Below, in pieces: positions 18,072 through 30,000 of a stretch of DNA of 64,000 bases. The translations under genes and the position numbers were made by a program. Location: positions 398,615 through 462,614 of the forward strand of contig NZ_JAKNTA010000004.1 of assembly GCF_022288725.1 (NCBI RefSeq). Direction: 5' to 3'. Each line of letters starts with the position of its first letter. The first letter of the stretch is position 1. The stretch comes from Kitasatospora sp. A2-31. GTDB lineage: Bacteria; Actinomycetota; Actinomycetes; Streptomycetales; Streptomycetaceae. Under the pieces are notes generated by a model that saw only the letters and a list, made by a program, of their open reading frames with translations, was not told the DNA's origin and searched no databases.

Positions 18072-21000
18072 CTACTCTCCAAGCTTCTGGGCGAGCACGG
18101 CGGCGATCCGTGCGACGGGCTCCGGCTGGGTCATCGCGCCGTGCTCGCACTCGACGCGGTGGTGCTCGATGCGGCCGTCGACGTACGGCCGCCAGGCCTC
18201 CTCGTAGGGCCAGTCCGCGGGCTTGCCGACGGTGGCGCCGAAGAAGACGACGTCCCCCCGGTAGCGGTCCGGCACGTGCTCGGCCATCAGCTTGCGGTGG
18301 TGCTCGAAGACGTCGGGCAGGACGGCGGCCGCTTCGCCCAGCAGGGCGGTGAGGTCGGCCTGGCCGCGTCCGTCGGCCGGGTCGTAGCCGAGTGAGGCGA
18401 GCAGTTCGGCGAGGGTGTCCACGGGGTCGTCGGAGGGCGCGGCGGGGCGGGCGGGCCGGGCGGCCGGCGCGCCGTCCAGCAGGGCCAGCAGGGCGATCTC
18501 GGCGCCCTCGGCCTGGAGCCGGACGGCCATCGCCTGGGCGACCACCGCGCCGAAGGACCAGCCGAGCAGGTGGTAGGGACCGTCGGGCTGGACGGCCCGG
18601 ATCTGCCGCACGTAGTCCTCGGCGATCTCGGCGACGTCGGCGGGGGAGCCGCCGCGCAGTCCACGGGCCTGGAGACCGTAGACCGGCCGGTCGGCGCCGA
18701 GGTGGCGCAGCAGCCCGGAGTAGACCCAGCTGATGCCGGCGGCCGGGTGGACGCAGAACAGCGGGGCCCTGCCGCCGGTGCCGTCACCGCGGGCTGCGCC
18801 GGTGCGCAGCGGGAGCAGGACGTCCAGGGCGTCGGCCGCCGGACCGGCGGCGTCGAGGCGGCGGGCCAGGCCGGCCACGGTGGGGGTCTCGAAGAGCGCC
18901 CGCATCCCGGGGTCGGCGCCGAGCGTGGCACGGATCCGGCCGAGCAGCTTCATCGCCAGCAGCGAGTGGCCGCCGAGGTCGAAGAAGCCGTCGTCGACGG
19001 AGACCGCGGGCAGTGCGAGGACTTCGGCGAAGAGGCCGCAGAGCACTTCCTCGCGGGCGGTCCGCGGGGCCCGCCCGGCGGGCGCGGTGGTGAAGTCCGG
19101 TGCGGGCAGGGCACGGTGGTCGACCTTGCCGCTGGCGGTCAGCGGCAGGGCGGCGAGCGGGACGAACGCGGCCGGGAGCATGTACCCGGGCAGCGACTCG
19201 GCGGCGAAGGCGCGCAGGTCGGCCGGGTCGAGCGGGCCGTCGGCGACCACGTAGGCGACCAGCCGGGGGCCGGCCGTGCCGTCCTCGCGGGCCACCACGG
19301 TGGCGGCCCGGACCAGCTGGTGGCCGGTCAGCACGTGCTCGATCTCGCCGGGCTCGATCCGGAAGCCGCGGATCTTGACCTGGTGGTCGGTGCGGCCGAG
19401 GTAGTCGAGGCCGCCGTCCCGGGTGCGCCGGACCAGGTCGCCGGTGCGGTACATCCGGGCGCCGGGCGTGTACGGGTCGGCGACGAAGCGCTCGGCGGTC
19501 AGGCCGGGGCGGCCGAGGTAGCCGCGGGCCAGGCCGGCGCCGCTCAGGTAGAGCTCGCCGGGGACACCGGCGGGAACGGGGTCGAGGTGCTGGTCCAGGA
19601 CGAGGGCGCGGGTGCCGGCCACGGTCCGGCCGAGCGAGGGGCGCTCGGTGTCGGCGAACGGCTGGGTGAGGGCGTCGACCGTGGACTCGGTGGGGCCGTA
19701 GAGGTTGTGGCCCGCGGTGTGCGGGGCCTCGCGCAGCCGGGTCCAGAGTGCCTGGCCGACGGCCTCGCCGCCGAGCAGCACCAGCTGCGGCGCCGGGTCC
19801 TCCAACAGGCCTTCTTCCAGCAGCAGTTCGGCGTAGGAGGGGGTGACCTCCAGGACGCCGATCCGCTTCGCGCGGACGTGCCCCACCAGCGCGGCGGCGT
19901 CGCGGCGGACGTCGTCGGCCACCAGGTGCAGCTCGTGGCCGGCGATCATCCAGAGCAGGCCGTCCCAGGAGGCGTCGAAGCAGAGCGAGGCGGTGAGGGC
20001 GACCCTGAGCCGCCCGTGGGCGCGTTCCGCCGCCCCGATCGGGCCGGCCCGGTGGGCGGCGAGCAGCGCGGCGATCGAACCGTGGCCCACCACCACGCCC
20101 TTGGGCCGGCCGGTGGAGCCGGAGGTGTAGATCACGTAGGCGGCGTCGGCCGCGGTGGCGCGCGGGGCCGGATCGGACGTCGCGCCGTCGGAGCCGTCGT
20201 GGTGGCCGGCGTCGGCCCGGTCGAGGCAGTGGACGGGCAGGCCGTCCAGCAGCTCGGGCAGCGGCCAGCGCTCGTCGGTGAGGACGAGGGCGGGTGCGGC
20301 GTCCGCCAGCATGGCGGCGGTCCGGTCGGCCGGGTACTCGGCGTCCAGCGGGAGCGAGGCGGCGCCCGCCTTGAGCACGGCGAGCAGGGCGATCACGGTC
20401 TCGGCGGAGCGCGGTAGCGCCAGGGCGACCACCGCGTCCGGGCCGGCGCCCGCCGCGATCAGGCGGTGGGCGAGGCGGTTGGCGCGGGCGTTCAGCTCGG
20501 CGTAGGTCAGCGCGGTCGGACCGGAGACCAGGGCGACGGCGTCCGGGGTCCGGGCGGCCTGCGCCTCGAAGGCGGCCGGCAGCAGCGGGGGGCGATCCGG
20601 CAGGCCGGCCCCGGGGGCCAGCAGTTCGGCCCGCTCGGACTCGGAGAGCAGGTCGGCCCGCCCGATCGGCTGCGCCGGGTCGGCGGCCACCGCGGCGAGC
20701 AGGCGGCCGTACCGGACGGCGATGGACTCGGCGGTCTCCCGGTCGAACAGGTCGGTGGCGAAGTCGATCGCGCACTCCAGGCCGGCGGGGGCGCCGTCGG
20801 CGTCGAAGGACTCGCCGATGCCGATGGAGAGGTCGAACTTGGCCGCGTAGCCGCCCACCGGCTCGACCTCGGCCCGCAGGCCGGCCAGGTCGAGCGGCTC
20901 GCCGCCGGTGCCGCCCTGGAGCAGCAGCATGACCTGGAAGAGCGGGTGGCGGGCCAGCGAGCGGGCCGGGTTGAGCTCCTCGACCAGCCGCTCGAACGGC

Positions 21001-24000
21001 ACGTCCTGGTGGGCGTGGGCGTCCAGCTGGGTCTCCCGGACCCGGCGCAGCAGCTCGGCGAAGTCCGGGTCGCCGGAGGTGTCGGTGCGCAGCACCAGGG
21101 TGTTGATGAAGAAGCCGACCAGGTCGTCGAGTGCCTCGTCGGAGCGGCCGGCGACCACCGAGCCGATCGGCACGTCGGTGCCGGCGCCGAGCCGGGTGAG
21201 CAGTGCGGCCAGCCCGGCCTGCAGCGCCATGAACATCGTCACCCGGTGTTCGCGGGCCAGATCGACCAGGGCGCGGTGGAGTCCGGCTCCGAGCGGGACG
21301 ACGACCCGGTCCCCGCGGTGTCCGCTGTCGGCGCGCCGGGGCCGGTCCACCGGCAGCGCCAGCTCCTCCGGGAGGCCGGCCAGCGCCTCGCGCCAGTAGG
21401 CGAGCTGGCGGGAGATCAGACTCTCCGGCTCGGTCTCGTCGCCGAGCAGTTCGCGCTGCCAGAGCGCGTAGTCGGCGTACTGGACCGGCAGCGGCTGCCA
21501 GGCGGGCGGCTCGCCGCCGAGGCGGAGCGTGTAGGCCTCGGCGAGGTCGCTGAGCAGCGGGCCCATCGACCAGCCGTCGCCCGCGCTGTGGTGCAGCACC
21601 AGGAGCAGCAGGTGCTCGTCGGCGGCGAGCGGGAGCAGGTGGGCCCGGAACGGCAGGTCGGCGGAGAGGTCGAAGGGGAGGCCGGCGCAGTCGGCCAGTG
21701 CGGCGGCGAGGTCGGCGGGCGCCTCGGTGCGGCGGTCGAACGGGACGCGGGCCGCGGCGGGTTCGACGATCCGCTGGTGCGGCTCGCCGTCCTGCTCGGC
21801 GATCACGGTGCGCAGGCTCTCGTGCCGGGCGGCCAGGTCGTCCAGGGCGGCCGCCAGCGCGTCGGCGTCGAGGGCGCCGGTCAGGCGCAGCGCGAGCGGG
21901 AGGTTGTAGAGGGCGCTCGGGCCCTCCATCCGGTCGATCAGCCAGAGCCTGCGCTGGGCGAAGGAGAGCGGCACCCGCTCGGGGCGTTCGGCGGCCGCGG
22001 TGAGCGGGAGGCGGGCCCCGGCGCCGTCCAGCCGCTGGGCCAGGCCGGCCACCGTCGGCGCCTCGAAGACGTCCCGGATGTCCAGCTCGGATCCCAGGGC
22101 GGTGCGCACCCGGCTGACCAGCTTGATGGCGAGCAGCGAGTGGCCGCCCAGCGTGAAGAAGTCGTCGTCGATGCCGACCGCGGTCAGGCCGAGGACCTCG
22201 GCGAAGAGGCCGCAGAGCAGCTCCTCGCGGGCGGTGCGGGCGGCCCGGCCGCCGGCGAAGAGTCCGAAGTCCGGGGCGGGCAGGGCCCGCCGGTCGACCT
22301 TGCCGCTGCCGGTCAGCGGCAGTGCGGCGAGGGTGACCACGGCGGCCGGGACCATGTGGCCGGGCAGTGTCTCGGCGGCGAACCGCCTGAGTTCGAGAGC
22401 GAGCTCGGGGCTCGGTGCAGCCGTCGCGCAGTAGCCGACGAGCCGGCGGTCGCCGTCGGCCTCGTGCAGCACGACCACCGTCTGGCGGACGGCCTCGTGG
22501 CGGGTGAGCACCTGCTCGATCTCGCCCGGCTCGATCCGGAAGCCGCGCACCTTGACCTGGTGGTCGGTGCGGCCGAGGTAGTCGAGGCCGCCGTCCCGGG
22601 TGCGCCGGACCAGGTCGCCGGTGCGGTACATCCGGGTGCCGGCCGCGAACGGGTTCGCGACGAAGCGCTCGGCGGTCAGGCCGGGGCGGCCGAGGTAGCC
22701 GCGGGCCAGGCTGTCCCCGGCCAGGTAGAGCTCACCGGGGACGCCGAGGGGGACCGGGTTCAGGTGCTCGTCCAGGACGTGGGCGCGGGTGCCGAGCACG
22801 GTGTGGCCCAGGGACGGGCGCTCGGAGCCGGCGTACGCCTGGAGCAGGGTGTCGACGGTGCACTCGGTGGGACCGTACAGGTTGTGGCCGGTGGTGTGCG
22901 GGGCCTCGCGCAGCCGGGTCCAGAGCGCCTGGCCGATCGGCTCCCCGCCGAGCAGCACCACGCGCGGTGCGGGTGCGTCCAGCAGGCCCTCGGCGATGAG
23001 CTGTTCGGCGTAGGACGGGGTGAGGTTGAGGGCGTCGACGCCGACCGCCCGCAGGTGCCGGACCAGGGCCGCCGGATCCCGGCGCAGGTCGTTGCCGATC
23101 AGGTGCAGCTCGTGGCCGGCGACCATCCAGAGCAGGCTGTTCCAGGACGCGTCGAAGCAGAGCGAGGCGGTCAGCGCGGCGCGGAGCCGGCCGTGCACCC
23201 GCTCGGGCTCGCCGAAGGTCTCGGCCTGGTGCGCGGCCAGCAGCCCGGCGATCGAACCGTGGCTCACCACCACGCCCTTGGGCCGGCCGGTGGAGCCGGA
23301 GGTGTAGATCACGTAGGCCGCGTGCGCCGGGCCGACCCGGACCGGGAGCGCGTCGGCGGGCTGCGCCGCCCACAGCTCCTCGTCGGTGCGCAGCACGGGC
23401 AGGCCGTCCAGGACGTCCGGCAGCGGCCAGCCGTCGGAGGTGAGCACCGCGGCCGGGCGGGCGTCGGCCAGCATGTGGACGGTGCGCTCGCGCGGGTACT
23501 CGGCGTCCAGCGGGAGGAAGGCGCCGCCGGCCTTGAGCACGGCCAGCTGGGCGACCACGGTGTCCACCGAACGGGGCAGGGCGAGCGCGACCACCGACTC
23601 CGGACCGACCCCGGCGGCCGCCAGGCCGTGCGCCAGGCGGTTGGCGCGGACGTCCAGCTGGGCGTAGGTCAGTCGGGTGCCCTCGAAGACCAGGGCGGTC
23701 AGCTCGGGTGTCCGCGCCACGCGCTCGGCGAAGGCCGCCGGGACCAGCGGCAGGCCGGCCGGCAGCGGCCGGTGGCCGCGCCGCAGGTCGGCGCGCTCGT
23801 CCTCGGCGAGCAGGTCGACCCGGCCGATCCGGCGCCCGGGCGCGGCGGCCACGGCGGTGAGCAGGCGCCCGAAGCGGGCCGCCAGCGACTCGGCGGTCTC
23901 CCGGTCGAACAGGTCGGTGGCGAAGTCGATCGCGCAGTCCAGACCGGCGGGGGCGCCGTCCGGCCCGAAGAACTCCTCCAGGGTCACGTTGAGGTCGAAC

Positions 24001-27000
24001 TTGGCGACCCCGGTGCCGGCCGGCAGCGCCTCGGCGTGCAGCCCGGCCAGCTCCGACCCGGCCTCGGCGTTGGACTGCAGGACCATGGCCACCTGGAAGA
24101 GCGGGTGCCGGGCGAGCGAGCGGGCCGGGTTGAGCTCCTCGACCAGCCGCTCGAACGGCACGTCCTGGTGGGCGTAGGCGCCGAGGCCGGTCTCCCGGAC
24201 CCGGCCGAGCAGTTCGGCGAAGGTCGGGTCGCCGGAGGTGTCGGTGCGCAGCACCAGGGTGTTGATGAAGAAGCCGACCAGGTCGTCGAGTGCCTCGTCG
24301 GAGCGGCCGGCGACCACCGAGCCGATCGGCACGTCGGTGCCGGCGCCGAGCCGGGTGAGCAGCGCGGCCAGCGCGGCCTGGAAGGTCATGAACAGGGTGA
24401 CCCGGTGCTCGCGTGACAACTCGACGAGCCGGCGGTGCAGTTCGGCGTCGATCGGCAGGGCGACCCGGTCGCCCCGGTGGTCGGAGCGGGTGCCGCGCGG
24501 GCGGTCCACCGGGAGCGCGATCTCCTCGGGGAGGCCGGCCAGCGCCTCGCGCCAGTAGGCGAGCTGGCGGGAGACGAGGCTCTGCGGGTCGGTCTCGTCG
24601 CCGAGCAGTTCGCGCTGCCAGAGTGCGTAGTCGGCGTACTGGACCGGCAGCGGCTGCCAGGCGGGCGGCTCGCCGCCGAGGCGGAGCGTGTAGGCCTCGG
24701 CGAGGTCGCTGAGCAGCGGGCCCATCGACCAGCCGTCGCCGGCGATGTGGTGGAGGGCGACCACCAGCACGTGGTCCTCGGGCGCGATCCGCAGCAGGGT
24801 GGCGCGGATCGGCGCCTCGGCGGCGAGGTCGAACGGGCGCCGGGCGAGCCGCTCGACCTCGGCGTCCACCGACTCCGGTGCGCAGTCGAGCAGTTCGACC
24901 GGCAGCGCCGCGGCGGGCGGCAGGATCCGCTGGTGCGGCTCGCCGTCGTGCTCGGCGATCACCGTGCGCAGGATCTCGTGCCGGCCGGCCAGGTCGCCGA
25001 GTGCGGTGGCCAGCGCGTCGGCGTCGAGGGCGCCGGTCAGCCGCAGCACGAGCGGCATGTTGTAGAGCGCGCTCGGGCCCTCCATCCGGTCGATCAGCCA
25101 GAGCCGCTGCTGGGCGAAGGAGAGCGGCACCCGCTCCGGCCGGGCCCGGCCGGCGGCGAGCGGGAGGCGGGCCTCGGCGCCGTCCAGACGCTGGGCCAGG
25201 CCGGCCACCGTCGGCGCCTCGAAGACGTCCCGGATGCCCAGCTCGGCGCCGAGGGCCGCGCGGACCCGGCTCAGCAGCTTGGTGGCGAGCAGTGAATGGC
25301 CGCCGAGGGCGAAGAAGTCGTCGTCGACGGTGACGCCCTCGACGCCGAGGAGTTCGCCGAAGAGCCCGCAGAGGATCTCCTCGCGCGCCGTGCGGGGGGC
25401 CCGGCCGCCGGCTCCCGCGGCGAAGTCGGGGGCCGGCAGCGCGGCCCGGTCGAGCTTGCCGTTCACGGTGAGCGGCAGCTCGGCCAGCACCACCACGGCG
25501 GCCGGCACCATGTAGTCGGGCAGGGCGGCGCCGGCGTGGGCGCGCAGCGCGGCCGGATCGAGGTCCGGGGCGCCGACCGCGTAGGCGACCAGCCGGGTAC
25601 CGGCGGTGCCGTCCTCGTACGGCAGCACGGCGGCCTGCAGGACGCCCGGGTGGGCGGTGAGGACGGCCTCGATCTCGCCGAGCTCGATCCGGAAGCCGCG
25701 GACCTTGACCTGGTGGTCGGTGCGGCCGAGGAACTCGATCTCGCCGTCGGGGCGGCGCCGGACGAGGTCGCCGGTGCGGTACATGCGGGTGCCGGCCGCG
25801 AACGGGTCCGCGACGAAGCGCTCGGCGGTCAGTGCGGGGCGGCCCAGGTATCCGCGGGCCAGGCCGGCACCGCTCAGGTAGAGCTCGCCGGCGACACCGG
25901 CGGGCACCGGCCGCAGGGCGGCGTCCAGGACGTGGGCCCGCAGGTTGGGCAGCGGGCGGCCGATCAGCGGGCGCCCGGCGTCGGCCAGCCGGTGGAACAC
26001 CGCGTCGACGGTGCACTCGGTGGGGCCGTACATGTTGAGCGCCACGGTGTCCGGGGCGGCGGCCAGGGCGGTCCACAGGGCCTGGCCGACGGCCTCGCCG
26101 CCGACCATCACCAGCGCGGGCCGGCAGCAGGTCAGCAGGCCCTCCTCGACCAGCCGCTCGGCGTGGCCGGGAGTGAGGTCGAAGACGTCGACGCCGTGCC
26201 GCTCGGCGTGGCGTACGACGGCGGCGGGGTCGCGGCGCAGCTCGTCGTCGAGCAGGTGGAGCTCGTGCCCGGCGACCATCCAGAGCAGCGATTCGAGCGC
26301 GGTGTCGAAGGACAGCGAGCCGACCTGGGCGAACCTGAACCGGCGGCCCGGGTGGGCCCGTTCGGCGGCGCCGACGGTCTCGGCGCGGTGGAAGGCGAGC
26401 AGGTTGGCCAGGCCGCCGTGGCGGACCACGACGCCCTTGGGGCGGCCGGTGGAGCCGGAGGTGTAGATGACGTAGGCGGCGTGGTCGGGCCCGATGCGCA
26501 CCGACGGGGCGCCGGCCGGCCGGTCGGCCCGGTCGTCGGCCCGGTCGTCGGCGCGGTCGTCGGCGCGGAGCACGCGCAGGCCGGCCAGGACGTCGGGCAG
26601 CGGCCAGCCGTCGGTGGTGAGGACGGCGGCCGGGCGGGCGTCGGCCAGCATGTGGGCGATCCGGTCCCGCGGGTACTCGGCGTCCAGCGGCAGGAAGGCG
26701 GCGCCGGCCTTGAGCACGGCGAGCACCGCGACCACCGACTCGGCCGAGCGGGGCAGTGCCAGGGCGACCACGGCGTCCGGGCCGACCCCGGCGGCCGCCA
26801 GGCCGTGCGCCAGGCGCTCGGCCCGGGCGTCCAGCTCGGCGTAGGTCAGCCGGGTCTCCCCGAAGACCAGGGCGACGGCCTCGGGCGTGGCGGCCGCCTG
26901 GGCGGCGAAGGCGGCCGGGACGAGGGTGCCGGCGCCCGGCCGGTCGGTGTCGTGCCAGCGGGCCAGGGCGGCCCGGCCGTCCTCGTCCAGCACCTCCAGA

Positions 27001-30000
27001 TCGGCGACCGGGCGGTGCGGGTCCGCGGCGACCTGGCGCAGGATCAGGTCGAGGGCGGCGGCGAGCCGCTCGGCGGTGCTCCGCTCGAACAGGTCCGTGG
27101 CGAATTCGAGGCCGCCCTCCAGGCCGGCCGGGGAGCCGTCCGGGTGGTGCCGCTCGGAGAGGTTGAGGGTGAGGTCGAAGGCGGTGGTGGGCAGGCCCAG
27201 CGGCTCGTACGCGGCGCGGGTGCCGGGGAACTCCGGGCCGCCGGCGGCGGTGTTGTCGAAGGCGATCATCACCTGGAAGAGCGGGTGCCGGGCCAGCGTG
27301 CGGGCCGGGTTGAGCTCCTCGACCAGCCGCTCGAACGGCACGTCCTGGTGCGCGTAGGCGGCCAGGTCGGCCTCCCGGACCCGGCCCAGCAGCTCGGCGA
27401 AGGCCGGCCGGCCGGACAGGTCGGTGCGCAGCACCAGGGTGTTGGCGAAGAAGCCGACCAGCTCGTCCAGGGCCTGGTCCAGCCGGCCGGCCAGCGGGGT
27501 GCCGATCGGCAGGTCCTCGCCGGCGCCGAAGCGGTGCAGCAGGGTGGCGAAGGCGGCCTGGAGCACCATGAACAGCGTCACCCCGTGCTCGGCGGCCAGC
27601 GCGGCCAGCCGGGCGTGCAGGGCCTCGTCCAGCTCCAGCGGGACGACGTCGCCGCGGTGCGAGGCGACCGGCGGACGGGGGCGGTCCAGCGGCAGCGCCA
27701 GCTCGTCCGGCAGGCCGGCCAGGGCCTCGCGCCAGTGGGCGAGCTGGCCGCCGAGCAGGCTCTGCGGGTCGGAGTCCGCGCCCAGCAGCCGGTGCTGCCA
27801 GAGGGTGTAGTCGGCGTACTGCACCGGCAGCGGCTGCCACGCCGGCCGCTCGCCGCCCAGCCGGGCCGTGTAGGCGTCGGCGAGGTCGCGGAACAGCGGG
27901 CGCAGCGACCAGCCGTCGCTGGCGATGTGGTGCATCACCAGGAGCAGGACGTGCTCGTCCGGACCGACCGGGCGCAGGTAGGCGTGCAGCGGGACGTCGA
28001 CGGCCAGGTCGAAGGTGTGGCCGACCAGCTCCGCGGCCGGGCGGTCGGTGACGGTGAGCAGCGGGGCGGGCGGAGCGGCCAGCACCCGCTGGTACGGGAC
28101 GCCGTCGTGCGCACCGAATACGGTGCGCAGGCTCTCGTGCCGCCCGACCACGTCGCCGAGGGCGCGTTCGAGGGCGGCGGCGTCGAGCGGGCCGGTCAGC
28201 CGCAGCGCGAGCGTGACGTTGTAGGTCGCGGCCGGCCCCTCGGCCTGGCCGAGGAACCAGAGCCGGCGCTGGGCGAAGGAGAGCGGCAGCCGCTCGGGCC
28301 GGGGCTCGGGGCGCAGTGCCGGGCGGGCCGGCCCGGTGGAGAGCCGGGCGGTGAGGGCGGCGACGGTCGGGGCCTGGAAGAGGTCGGCGATGGCCAGCTC
28401 GGCGCCGAGTTCGGCGCGGGCCCGGCCGACCAGCCGGGTGGCGAGCAGGGAGTGGCCGCCCAGCTCGAAGAAGTCGTCGTCGATGGTGATGCCCTCGATG
28501 CCGAGGATCTCGCCGAACAGCTCGCACAGGGCGCGCTCGCGCTCGTCGCGCGGGGGGCGGCCGGTCGAGTCTCCGCCGAGGTCGGGGGCGGGCAGGGCCC
28601 GGCGGTCGACCTTGCCGTTGGCGTTCAGCGGCAGCGCCGGCAGCACCACCACGGCGGCGGGGACCATGTAGCCGGGGAGTGTCCGGGCGGCGAACTGCCG
28701 CAGCTCGGCGGCGAGTCCGGGGTCGTCGTCCGCGGCCGCGCAGTAGCCGACCAACCGGGTGTCGCCGGGCCGGTCCTCGCGGGCGACGACGATGACCTGG
28801 CGGACTGCGGGGTGGCCGGAGAGCGCGGCCTCGATCTCGCCGAGCTCGATCCGGAAGCCGCGCACCTTCACCTGGCCGTCGATCCGGCCGAGGAACTCGA
28901 TCGCGCCGTCCGCGCGGCGGCGCACCAGGTCGCCGGTGCGGTACATCCTCCCTCCTTGCCCGCCACCGGGCAGGAGGGGCCCACCTCCTTGCCCGCCACC
29001 GGGCAGGAGGGGCCCACCTCCTTGCCCGCCACCGGGCAGGAGGGGCCCACCTCCCGGCGCGTAGGGGTCGGCGACGAAGCGCTCGGCGGTCAGCCCGGGC
29101 CGGCGCCAGTAGCCGCGGGCCAGGCCCGCCCCGGCGACGTACAGCTCGCCGGGCACGCCGGGCGGCACCGGCCGCAGCCGGGCGTCCAGGACGTAGGCCC
29201 GCATGTTGTCGAGCGGCCCGCCGATCGGGGCCCGGGGGCCGGCCAGGTCGGCGGGGACGAGGTGGTGGTGGGTGGCGAAGGTGGTGGCCTCGGTGGGGCC
29301 GTAGACGTGGGCGAGCAGGAGGTCCGGGCAGTGGTCGAGGACCCGCTGCATCAGGGTGCCGGAGGCGGCCTCGCCGCCGGTCAGCACCACCCGCAGGGCG
29401 CGGAAGGTCTCCGGGGCCTGCTCGGCGACCAGGTCGAAGAGCGCCTTGGTGAGGAAGACCGCGGTGACGCCGTGCCGCGTCGCGACCGCGTGCAGCGCGG
29501 CGGCGTCCAGCCCGCCGGGCGGGGCGACGACCACGGTGTCGCCGGCGAGCAGCGGCGTCCACAGCTCGTACGTGGCGGCGTCGAAGGCGTGCGGGGAGTG
29601 CAGCAGGATCCGCTCGTGCCGGCCGTCCTGCCAGCGGCGGTCGGCGGCCAGGTCGACCACGTCCCGGTGCCGGACGGCGACGCCCTTGGGGGTGCCGGTG
29701 GAGCCGGAGGTGAACATCACGTAGGCGAGCCGGTCGGGGTGGACGGGCAGGCCGGGGTCGTGCCCCGGCGCGCCCGCCTCGTCGCCGGGGCGGACCACGG
29801 CGGCGGCGTGCGGGAAGCCCGGGTCGGCCCGGTCGGTGAGCAGGACGGGGGCGTCGGTGTCGGCGAGCAGCGCGGCCATCCGCTCGGGCGGCAGGCTCGC
29901 GTGCATCGGGACGTAGCAGCCGCCGGCCTTGAGCACCGCAAGGGTGGCGACGACCAGCTCGACCGAACGCTCCATCAGCAGCGCGACCGGGCTCTCCGGG

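Noticed and set aside
28951..29049. 33-bp spaced repeats as a CRISPR array
   Set aside because: The units are directly adjacent with no spacers, keep the NRPS reading frame, and no cas genes are present.
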